Shown here piece by piece: positions 10,366 to 19,620 of a stretch of DNA of 64,000 nucleotides (position 1 is the first letter of the stretch; each line of letters begins with the position of its first letter). The notes below the pieces were generated by a model that saw only the letters and a program-made list of their open reading frames with translations, made no database searches and had not been told where the DNA came from. Location: contig NW_003546253.1 of assembly GCF_000090795.2 (NCBI RefSeq), forward strand, positions 292,071 to 356,070. Direction: 5' to 3'. Origin of the DNA: Amphimedon queenslandica (Eukaryota; Porifera; Demospongiae; Haplosclerida; Niphatidae). A program made the position numbers and the translations under genes.

Positions 10366-10679
10366 TGGTGAGCATAAATGTCATTAACACACAAACCTCC
10401 ATTGGAAAGTTAATTTGATTTATAAGTAAGAGATTGCAATTACATATGAGGAGCAAAAAGATGAAAACAAGTTGAGGCTATAGGGAGCTACGCTAAAAGA
10501 ATTAAATAAACATGCACACAAATATTGTCAACACACAAGTTGACTCCTACTTATCAACTATTTACAGTTGGCATACACAATAAACATTCGAAATTCAAGA
10601 TATTTGTAGCCATATATGGAAATGTGGCATTAATACTGTTAGTATTGCGTGATCACTAGTATGTACATCTTCATAATTG

Positions 10680-10790
10680 TATATAATAAGCTACCCACTA
10701 GTGTTTACTGAGAGATCAGACTAGAGGGAGTACAAGAGAAGAGAAGAGAAGACTACTAACAGTCAGTATAAGCTACTCCAGTAAAGAAAG
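10680..10790 (+). promoter_or_regulatory. TATA promoter and leader exon of copy 3 (module 3)
   Basis: TATATAA at 10680-10686 lies about 30 bp before TTTACTGAGAGATCAGACTA, a plausible start site. The leader ends in CAGTAAAGAAAG at 10790, followed by a GTAATG donor. The intron ends at the AG just before AAAATGGCTGGG (11182). Confidence 0.7.
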
Positions 10791-11184
10791 GTAATGTATA
10801 GTGTATACAACATTTAATATTAGACACTGTATAGACAAGGACAGTATATTGAATAAGTAAAAATATATAAGGATATAGTTTTACTTACATGTACATAAAA
10901 AGTGCTTGATAGAACCATATGCTATATTTAAGTATACCAATTTAACAAAAAAAACAAGAATCAAAAAATCAATGAGATGGTTCCTTTCGCAATATTGAAT
11001 TAAATTTAAAATAAACTCTATTTTGTGTGCTGCTAAGTAAATAGTACACAATTTTGAAATGTCACAAATAAGCCAAAAATGGTGATTTTATCAGTGTGAC
11101 ATTCGTGGAAATAAAATAAAATCTTTTTTCATACAAAATAGAGAAACAGTGGAGCTAAACTAAGGATCAATTACAACTCAGAAA

Positions 11185-12738
11185 ATGGCTGGGATAGAAG
11201 AACAACCACCAGTAGATGACTCAGCAAAACAAAGAGAATGGGATGAATATTACATGAAGATAGCCTGTTTAGCTGCTTTAAGAAGCAAAGACCCCAGAAC
11301 ACCAGTAAGCTAATAATAATTAATCCTATTATACATATCATAACAGGTTGGTGCATGCATTGTTGACAGAAAAAATGGACAAATAGTTGGGATTGGTTAT
11401 AATTCTATGCCAAAAGATAAAGATTTTACTTGGGAAGGACTAAGTTCAACAAAGGAAACAAGTTTTTCAGATCGACAAAGAAATTCTGAATATAAATATG
11501 CCTATGGTACAATAAAAAATTTGAAAACCTGTCTTTAAATTTTTATCTACTAGTTGTTCATGCAGCAGTTAATGCTATCCTTAACAAAACAAAAGAGAGC
11601 ATTGAAGGATGCACATTATACACAACACTGCATCCTGATGATGACTGTGCTCGTGCTATTGTAACAGCTGGGATAAAAGAAGTTGTGTACTGCATGTATA
11701 AAAGAGACAAAAACCTAGATGATGGAATGAAAATAGCAGATGTTATTTTTGACATTAAAAAAGTTAAAAACTCAGGTATGATAATTAAATATACTGTACT
11801 ATGTAAAATCTCATTCTTTTTAAGGAAATTATCGGATACTAATTTGACAGATGATAAATATGTAAAAGAATTACAAAATAGAATTGATGTAGGTAAAAAA
11901 GAGCCAGTTAAAAAAGAGCCAAGTGCAGGCAGGAAAACTGAACCAGCAACAACTATATCACAGGAAAAGTTCTTTATGAGAATGGCAAAACTTAGCCAAA
12001 AAAGACCAGGAGACTTTAAAAACAAAGCAGTAAGTAATAGCCTTACCCACCACTATACATGTATATAGTTCAAATGTACATTTTGGTCACTGTTTTTGTT
12101 ATACTTGATACATACACATGTAGGTAGGAGCATGTATAGCATCACCAAACAAACAAATAATGGCTGTAGAATACAGTGGTGAACCTGAAGGTATAGAAGT
12201 TGAAGTTAAAAAAAGAGCAGAAGAAAAACATAGTTTAACACTAACAAAAATACCAGAATTCTGTAAGTTTTCGCATAATAAACCAACTGGTAACAATTTT
12301 GAGCAGTTGAACCAATATAATCATTATCATCACAAATACATTTATTTAATGATTGTAATTATAGATACACATGCTGAATACAGAGCAATTGTTGGTAGAC
12401 CATCAGTTAGAGGATGTACACTATATGTCACCTCATATCCATGCAATGTGTGTGCTAAAGTTATAGTAGAGTCTGGTATTAAAGAAGTAGTATATTATAA
12501 AAATGGAGATTGGAATGATAGTCAATACTACAGCTCAAGAAAAATATTAACTACTTGTTTAGGTCCTTCAAACATAAGGTTGGTTTCATTGTATGTGATT
12601 TTAATAAGCTTCTTTGATAGAATATATGGGAATGGAGACAGCAGAAATGAGAGTCAAGATGAAGCAAGTCGCAGTATTGCTATTGAAGGACCAGGCCGTA
12701 CTTACATTGGAAAGATAACAATAACTGATGTGCAGTAG
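11185..12738 (+). CDS. Double dCMP-deaminase-domain protein, copy 3 (short-leader type)
   Basis: Starts MAGIEEQPPVDDSAKQREWD, directly joining the WDEYYMKIACLAALRSKDP deaminase start without a coiled coil. Exons: 11185-11304, 11347-11506, 11554-11775, 11825-12029, 12124-12262, 12365-12738. Domain 1 again has HAAVNA and PDDDC (pseudo-active site); domain 2 has GACIASP, HAEYRAI and PCNVC. Exon 3 carries two extra A compared with copy 4 (AAAAACTCAG against AAACTCAG), so normal splicing of the 49-nt intron 11776-11824 puts exon 4 out of frame. Reading straight through those 49 nt restores the frame with no stop. The gene is thus either expressed with that intron kept, or broken. A 42-nt GT-AG segment (12579-12620) may also be intron or coding. 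Ends GRTYIGKITITDVQ. Confidence 0.82.
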
Positions 12739-12857
12739 TGAAATAGTGAATCATAATGTTACAAAACATTATTATTATATTAGTATTACTACATGTAGTG
12801 TTAGTAGCATTATTTGTAGACTAGTATTAGTATTAATAGTTATTAGTGTTAAATTAT

Positions 12858-12965
12858 AATAAGCTACTCACTAGTGTTGATTGAGAGATCAGACTAGAGG
12901 GAGTACAAGATAAGAGAAGAGAAGACTACTAACAGTCAGTATAAGCTATACTTTATTGAAGAAAG
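12858..12965 (+). promoter_or_regulatory. Orphan promoter/leader exon (module 4)
   Basis: A full leader (ACTCACTAGTGTTGATTGAG to CTTTATTGAAGAAAG, donor GTAATT at 12966) follows copy 3, but no deaminase exons follow before the next promoter. Downstream, 13000-13320 matches the leader intron of the coiled-coil copies (TTAATGTCAAGGTCAAA and ATTATACACACAATCATCAA blocks), then breaks into 177-bp repeat sequence. It looks like the front end of a lost coiled-coil copy. Confidence 0.65.
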
Positions 12966-13329
12966 GTAATTTACAGTTTATACAATATTTAATATTAGGC
13001 CCTGTATAAAACTGAAACAAGAAATAGTGAGACAATTAACTACTAGGACAAAAGAGGTTAGTATACGAGTAGAATAGTAACTAAAAATGAATTAACAATT
13101 ATAAAAACAAATTAACAAATTATACATGTAATATTCAAGAAGAACAATAGGAGAAACATTAATGTCAAGGTCAAAATTAATCAGTTTTAACTTGTAGGAA
13201 GTGATTGTACTAGTTCTTTATTGCAACCAGTGATTATACACACAATCATCAATACATAAAAAATCAATTTTTAGCATTTTTATTGAAGGAATATAAGAAT
13301 AGAAAATAAATAAAATTAATAAAAAAATT

Positions 13330-13525
13330 TAAAACAAGTCAGAATCAGCTCAAACTTCCCACATAGCATAAAGACATTAATGTGCATCAAAAAATGTAAT
13401 AAAAATTAGGGATGATTTGGAGCCATTTTTAGAAAAAAAGCACGGGCTATAGTACAGGGAATTTTTCCAAAATTAGCCTATTCGCTCATAACTCAAAGAT
13501 TTCAAGTTAGAATCAGCTCAAATGT
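13330..13525 (+). repeat. Single unit of the 177-bp repeat
   Basis: Carries GTCAGAATCAGCTCAAACTT, ..CATAAAGACATTAATGTG, AAAATGTAATAAAAATTAGG, GGAGCCATTTTTAG and GGGCTATAGTACAGGGAATT in the order found in the arrays. It marks the break where the orphan leader intron ends. Confidence 0.7.
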
Positions 13526-13619
13526 TTTACATACATGTACATGTAGCTATCTACAACCATACACCCACAACAATTATTGACCAGCTTCACCCTTAATTAA
13601 TCTTGAACTACATGTAGCA

Positions 13620-13826
13620 TACCATATAGCGGGTCTTTTTCGAGGATAATAAATTTTGCGAATGACCTGTATCCAGAAGTTCACGGAATTAATTTTCGTG
13701 AATTTTGACTAATCTGCCATCTTTTACTGTATTAAATTGATTTTCAAGGAATTTAATTTCGTGAATCTTGAAAAATCTGCGAAATTCGCGAAATTTATTA
13801 CCCTTAAAAAAACCTACTATACGGTA
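13620..13826. mobile_element. Foldback element, TACCGTATAG family
   Basis: 207 bp between TACCATATAGCGGG and CCTACTATACGGTA. Interior rich in TTCGTGAATTTT motifs; very similar to the element at 20580-20772. It occupies the same place as the element at 17588-17796 in the duplicated block but has a different interior. Confidence 0.78.
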
Positions 13827-14047
13827 TAAGGAGCAAAAATATAAAAACATGTTTACTAGGAAGAGGCATTTAATAGGAAGCTACTTCAGTAAAGGAAGAC
13901 AGTTTATTTCATTAATGTCTCACACTGGAGTACATACTACATGTACATGTTAGTTACACGTAATACTATTACTTAAACCAACAAAATAACATTAAAAGAA
14001 CAACAAATAAAATAAACACATTAATATTGTCAACACACAAGTTGACT

Positions 14048-14075
14048 CCTACTACTACTACTACTACTACTACTC
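14048..14075. repeat. (TAC)n microsatellite
   Basis: About nine ACT/TAC units inside the conserved upstream module of copy 4; the equivalent sites near 5690 and 18425 have one or two. Confidence 0.9.
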
Positions 14076-14241
14076 ATCAATACTACAGTCACTATGTACA
14101 GTTGGCATACTCAATACACATTTGGCATACTCAATACACATTTGAAATTCAAAATACTTATGACCATATATGGTAATGTGTTATGAATACTGTTAGCATC
14201 GCATGATCAATAGTACACGTACAAGTGCATCTTCATAATTG

Positions 14242-14352
14242 TATATAATAAGCTACTCACTAGTGTTTATTGAGAGAACAGACTAGAGGGAGTACAAGAT
14301 AAGAGAAGAGAAGACTACTAACAGTCAGTATAAGCTACTCCAGTAAAGAAAG
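14242..14352 (+). promoter_or_regulatory. TATA promoter and leader exon of copy 4 (module 5)
   Basis: TATATAA at 14242-14248, then CACTAGTGTTTATTGAGAGA, and a leader ending AAAGAAAG at 14352 with GTAATG donor. Nearly identical to modules 3 and 6. Confidence 0.7.
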
Positions 14353-14409
14353 GTAATGTATAGTGTATACAATATTTAATATTAGGCCACACTGTATAAA
14401 TAAGGACAG

Positions 14410-14619
14410 TACCATATATGCCATATATTTCACAGGGATTAAATTTCGCAATTTTCGTGTTTTGGAAAAATTTGCAAAATTAAAATCCGTGAAATAGCGT
14501 CCTGATTGTATAGTGGGTGTGATAATTATATTAAAATTGCAAAATTTTTTATTTGCAAATACAAAAATGCAGCCAAATCGCGAAGTTTTATACCTGAAAA
14601 ATATATGGCAAATACGGTA
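14410..14619. mobile_element. Foldback element with demonstrable empty site
   Basis: 210 bp with ends TACCATATATGCCATATAT and ATATATGGCAAATACGGTA in the leader intron of copy 4. The matching place in copy 3 (ACAGTATATTGAAT near 10841) lacks it and keeps a single TA, so the insertion duplicated TA. Confidence 0.85.
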
Positions 14620-14971
14620 TATTGAATCAGTAAAAATATATAAGGATATAGATGGTTTTACTTACATGTACAAAGAAAGTGTTTGATAGCACTGTATGCC
14701 ATATTTATGTATTAATTTAACAAAAGAATCAAGGATTAAAAAAAATTAATTAATGGGATGGTTTATTTTACAATACTCAATTAGATTTAAAATCTAAATT
14801 AACTCTACTTTGTGTGCAGCTAAGTAAACAGTACACAATTTTGAAATGTTACAAAGAAGCCGTAAATAGTGGCTTTATCAGTGAGACACTTATGGCAATA
14901 AAATAAAATCTTTTTTCATACAAAATAGAGAAGCAGTGGAGCTAAACTAAGGATCAATTACAACTCAAAAA

Positions 14972-16566
14972 ATGGCTGGGATAGAAGAACTACCAGTAGA
15001 TGACTCAGCAAAACAAATAGATTGGGATGAATATTACATGAAGATAGCCTGTTTAGCTGCTTTAAGAAGCAAAGACCCCAGGACACCAGTAAGCTAATAA
15101 TAATTAATCCTACAAATTATACATACCATAACAGGTTGGTGCATGTATTGTTGACAGTGAAAATGAACAAATAGTTGGGATTGGATATAATTCTATGCCA
15201 AAAGATGAAAATTTTACTTGGAAAGGAACAAGTTCAACAAAGAAAACAAGTTCTTTAGATCCACAAGAAAATGCTGCAAATCCTGAATTAAAATATGCCT
15301 ATGGTACAACAAAAGAATTGAAACTTGTCTTTAAATTTTTATCTACTAGTTGTTCATGCAGCAGTTAATGCTATCCTTAACAAAACAAAAGAGAGCATCA
15401 AAGGATGCACATTATATACAACACTACATCCTGATGATGACTGTGCTCGTGCTATTGTAACAGCTGGGATAAAAAAAGTTGTGTACTGCATGTACAAAAG
15501 AGACAAAAACCTAGAAGTTGGAATGAAAATAGCAGATGTTTTCTTTGACATTAAAGGAGTTAAACTCAGGTATGATAATTATTAAATATACTGTACTCCT
15601 TTCTTTTAAGGAAATTACCAGAAGCTAGTTTGAAAGTTTGTGAATATGTAAAAGAATTACAAAATAGAATTGATGTAGGAGGTAAAAATAAGTCTAGTGA
15701 AGAACAGTCAGGTGAAGAAGAGCCAAGTGTAGACAGGAAAATTGAACCAGCATCATGGGAAAAGTTCTTTATGAGTATGGCAAAACTTAGCCAAGAAAGA
15801 CCAGGAGACTTTAAAAACAAAGCAGTAAGTTATAACCTTATTCACAACTACAAATCAATTCGTACAAGACAACTATACATCAAACTAAATCTTGAATGAT
15901 TAAAGATTGTCGTAACTATAAAAAGTGCCACAATTATTTGTGAAATAGATTGTCATCAGATTAATTATAAGGTAATCTTTCATTACAGGTAGGAGCATGT
16001 ATAGCATCACCAGACAATCAAATAATGGCTGTTACATACAGTGGTGAGCCTGATGGTATAGAAGATGAAGTTAAAAGATTAGCAAAAGAACGACATGATT
16101 TAACACTAACAAAAATACCAGAATTCTGTAAGTTTTTGCATAATAAACCAACTGATATTTTGAGCAGTTGAACCAATATAATAATTATCATCACAAATAC
16201 ATTTATTTAATAATTGTAATTATAGATACACATGCTGAATACAGAGCAATTGTTGGTAAACCATCAGTTAGAGGATATACACTATATGTCACTTCATATC
16301 CATGCAATGTGTGTGCTAAAGTTATAGTAGAGTCTGGTATAAAAGAGGTTGTACATTATAAAAATGGAGATTGGAATGATGATCGATGTTATAGCTCAAG
16401 AAAAATATTGACTACTTGTTTAGGTCCTTCAAACATAAGGTTGGTTTCATTGTACGTGGCTTTAATAAGCTTCTTTGATAGAAAATATGGGAATGGAGAC
16501 AGTATAAATGAGAGCCAAGATGAAGCAAGTCGCAGTATTGCTATTGAAGAACCAGGCCATACTTAA
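14972..16566 (+). CDS. Double dCMP-deaminase-domain protein, copy 4 (short-leader type, intact frame)
   Basis: Exons 14972-15088, 15135-15303, 15350-15569, 15611-15824, 15989-16127 and 16226-16566 join in frame to 399 residues (or 14 fewer if a 42-nt GT-AG segment near 16440 is removed). Starts MAGIEELPVDDSAKQIDWDE, with no coiled coil. Domain 1: WDEYYMKIACLAALRSKDP, VGACIVD, HAAVNA, PDDDC, lacking catalytic Glu and one zinc Cys. Domain 2: VGACIASP, HAEYRAI, PCNVC, complete. One C-to-A change relative to copy 3 makes a stop after EEPGHT, removing about eight final residues. Promoter module 5 lies about 620 bp upstream. Function beyond cytidine-deaminase fold is not established. Confidence 0.86.
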
Positions 16567-16949
16567 ATTTCAAAGATAACAATAACTGACGTGCAGTAGT
16601 GAAATAGTGAATCAGAATTATATCTAGTATTACAAAACATTATTATTATATTAGTATTGCTACATGTAGTGTTAGTAGCATTATTTATAGACTAGTATTA
16701 GTATTAATAGTTATTAGTATTAGATTATGATGAGATGGCAAGTGTCATGAATAATAATTAAGGTGTGCGGCACTACCTCTTAATTACTAATGAATAATAA
16801 CAAAATATTCATAATCATAATAAACAGATAAACAAGAGTCACTAGAATACTTTCCATTGTGTATGAAATGGAATTGTTTAGCATCAACAAGGAACAACAA
16901 ATTAAATAAAGATACTAACACTGTCCAGACACACACACAAGTTGACTCC

Positions 16950-17417
16950 TGCAAATGCAACAAGTGGAAGACAAAATGAATCATGAATAATAGCAGAAAT
17001 AAAGAAAATGTAAAAGGAAAAAAAATAGAGAAAAATAATAAATTTCAGATAGAAGAACTAAGAAAACTAAATGAAAAAGCAAAAGAAATAGAACTAAATA
17101 AAAAACTAAAAAAGCACAGAGATTAAAAACTGACATTGATGAAATGAAAGAAAAGCTTAAAGCACCAACAGAAAATGATAAGAAAAATTAATAAAAGAAG
17201 CAGATGATTCACTAACAGAGAATGATGTACAAGAACTATTAGTAGGAGTTAAAGTACTAACAGAGGAAGTGATAGAATCACTATTAGAAGTAATATTGTA
17301 ATAGCAGGCAAGTCAGGGGATGATAAAAAAGAGCTATTGGAAGCAGCTAAGTAGAGAATGAGATGGAAATAATGCAAGACAAAGCAACGGAGGAGACAAT
17401 GGGAAGAATATTACATG
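16950..17417 (+). pseudogene. Relic of a coiled-coil deaminase exon 1
   Basis: Reads QMQQVEDKMN, then a stop, then several Lys/Glu-rich fragments in changing frames, ending in a degenerate RRQWEEYYM, i.e. the start of deaminase domain 1. It breaks inside that codon run and continues directly as 177-bp repeat (GGGCTATAGTACAGGGAATT). Several stops and frame changes; no downstream exons. A dead sixth copy. Confidence 0.8.
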
Positions 17418-17505
17418 GGCTATAGTACAGGGAATTTTTCCAAAATTAGCCTATTCGCTCATAACTCAAGAAGCTTAAGATGAAATCAGCTCAAACTTTT
17501 ACATA
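17410..17505 (+). repeat. Partial 177-bp repeat at exon breakpoint
   Basis: GGGCTATAGTACAGGGAATT, CTATTCGCTCATAACTCAA and GAAATCAGCTCAAAC match the unit at 13450-13520 closely. It abuts the truncated exon at 17417. Confidence 0.75.
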
Positions 17506-17587
17506 CATGTACTACAACCATATCCACAACAATTATTGGCCAGCTTCACCCTTAAACAGTATAATTAATGTTGAGCTACATGTAGCA

Positions 17588-17796
17588 TACTGAATAGCGG
17601 GTATATTCCGTTCGAGTTTAATTTCATTCTTTTCATTCTCATTCCTTGTGGAACGAACATTTTCCAAACGAAAAGGGTGTTTCCTCAATGCCACGTGTGC
17701 AAAATGGCTGCTCAGAACAAAAATAAAACGGACGAAAATTTCTGATCCTGCTTAGAACGAACATTTTTCCAGACAAAATATACCTGCTATACGGTA
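17588..17796. mobile_element. Foldback element with alternative interior
   Basis: 209 bp with ends TACTGAATAGCGGGTATATT and AATATACCTGCTATACGGTA. Interior has GTTCGAG, CATTCTTTTCATTC and GGAACGAACATTTTCC arms and bears no resemblance to the interior at 13620-13826, although flanking sequences on both sides are the same. Confidence 0.75.
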
Positions 17797-17933
17797 TAAG
17801 GAGCAAAAATATAAAAACATGTTTACTATAGGAAGAGGCTAATAGGAAGCTACTTCGGTGAAAGGAGACAGTTTATTTCATTAATGTCTCTCACTTTACA
17901 TGCTACTTGCTGCATGTACATCTTAGTTACACC

Positions 17934-18336
17934 TAAAGTCCATTTGTGTTCATTTTTCTCCAAAAACTTGAAAAGGGTTGGGCCTCTCATTGTTGAGTGT
18001 GTAAAAAAGGGAGACATCAGGATCCTTGTTAGCTGAAAAATATAAACTAATTATATCACATATGTATACATAATAATTCACCTGAGCCCTTGTTTTCTTG
18101 CTATAACTTTTGACTTACAAGTTCTATTGTAAAAATAAACATACCAGTGCATTCCTCTCCTTTTGCCACATCTATTGTGGTACTTAAGAAGCAGCTATAG
18201 CTCTTTAGCTCCAAGTTGGTTGCATACCCCATGCAGAAAGTACAGCCATACTTTTCACAATATTATTGCATTGTGTTAATTACTGGGTGGGGTTTCTAAT
18301 CACTTCCTGGGCTCAGGTGAATGCAAATGGACTTTA
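17934..18336. mobile_element. TA-flanked element with empty site in sister block
   Basis: 403 bp with inverted ends TAAAGTCCATTTG and CAAATGGACTTTA, and inner CACCTGAGCCC/GGGCTCAGGTG arms. The sister block reads TTACACGTAATACT at 13953-13966 with a single TA and no insert. No ORF. Confidence 0.85.
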
Positions 18337-18575
18337 ATACTGTTACTTAAACCAACAAAAATAACATTAAAAGAACAACAAATTAAACAAACACACGAAT
18401 ATTATCTACACACAAGTTGACTCCTACTCATCAATACTACTGTCACTATGTATAGTTGGCATACACAATACACATTCAAAATTCAAAATACTTATGACCA
18501 TATATGGAAATGTGTTATGACTACCGTTGGCATCGCGTGATCAGTAGTACACGTACAAGTACATCTTCATAATTG

Positions 18576-18686
18576 TATATAATAAGCTACTCACTAGTGT
18601 TTACTGAGAGATCAGACTAGAGGGAGTACAAGATAAGAGAAGAGAAGACTACTAACAGTCAGTATAAGCTACTCCAGTAAAGAAAG
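18576..18686 (+). promoter_or_regulatory. TATA promoter and leader exon of copy 5 (module 6)
   Basis: TATATAA at 18576-18582, CACTAGTGTTTACTGAGAGA, then a leader ending CAGTAAAGAAAG at 18686, donor GTAATG. Confidence 0.7.
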
Positions 18687-19416
18687 GTAATGTATAGTGT
18701 ATACAATATTTAATATTAGGCCACACTGTATAGAACTGTAACAAGAAATAGTGAGACTATAGGAGAGGACAAGTTAGTATAATAGTAACTTATTACAAAA
18801 TAAGAAGAAACAAACTCACAAAATTATAACATTACAAGGCTTAAATACATGTACATGTAGAAAGTGTGATAGTTATTTATCCTGACCAGTGATTTATCAA
18901 GTGATAAATCTTTTTAATGGGCTATACTACCTATTGAATAAGAATGACTATAGAAATTACAATATTAAGTCAAAAAATTCCCCTGTGAATCCATAAATTG
19001 TGTTATTATATGTGTACAGCTACCAACAGCAAGGAAAATTCATTTGTAAATAATTTGAGATTTAACACCAGAAAGTGGACAGAATAATGGAACAGATAGT
19101 AAGACAATTATAACTGCTAAGACAAGGCAGTTAGTGTATGAGAATAAGAAATGAATAAGTAAAACCAACAATTAATAAAACAACAAATTAACAAGATACA
19201 GTATACATTAATGTCAAGGTCAAGTTTAATTAGTTATAACTTACATAGAAAGTGTATGGCATTCATTGTACTAATTGTTGTTTATTGTGTCCAGTGATTA
19301 TACACACAATCATCAATAGATGAGAAATCAATTGTTAGTGTCTTTATTGAAGGAATGAATTGTCTATTGAATAAAAAATAAATATCAGCACAGAGCCACA
19401 TAGTATAATTTATAAC

Positions 19417-19581
19417 ACATATTTATTGGTGGTGAAAAATTTTTTAGCAGAGCTGATTAAATTGGTAGGTTTGCAGGTTAAATTTTGGTGAATTTATCAT
19501 CTCTTACTGGCAACTAATTTTAATTTCGCAATTTCCTGTAATTTAAGAACTTAATTCCTCATCAATAAATCCCACTATATG
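19417..19581. mobile_element. Foldback element in leader intron of copy 5
   Basis: Sister of 6756-6945, sharing ATTTATTGGTGGTGAAAAA and GCAGAGCTGATTAAATTGGT, and keeping an intact right end CAATAAATCCCACTATATG. Confidence 0.55.
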
Positions 19582-19620
19582 TTACATGTACTGATTCTTT
19601 ATCTAGTTATAGCAAGTGAA

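Larger units (their letters stand above)
8614..10659. other. Intergenic stretch of decayed duplications
   Basis: Between copy 2 and the promoter of copy 3 there is no intact gene. It holds two broken DCTD pieces (8768-9200 and 10177-10365), one decayed unit of the 177-bp repeat (about 9405-9520), an AAT microsatellite near 10065-10085, and the conserved upstream module near 10535-10660. Confidence 0.6.
16567..18560. other. Intergenic stretch between copies 4 and 5
   Basis: 16570-16930 repeats the tail found after copy 1. 16950-17417 is a broken coiled-coil exon. 17417-17500 is 177-bp repeat. 17500-17950 duplicates 13540-13960. Two foldback elements (17588-17796, 17934-18336) and the conserved upstream module (18410-18545) fill the rest. 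No intact gene. Confidence 0.65.
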
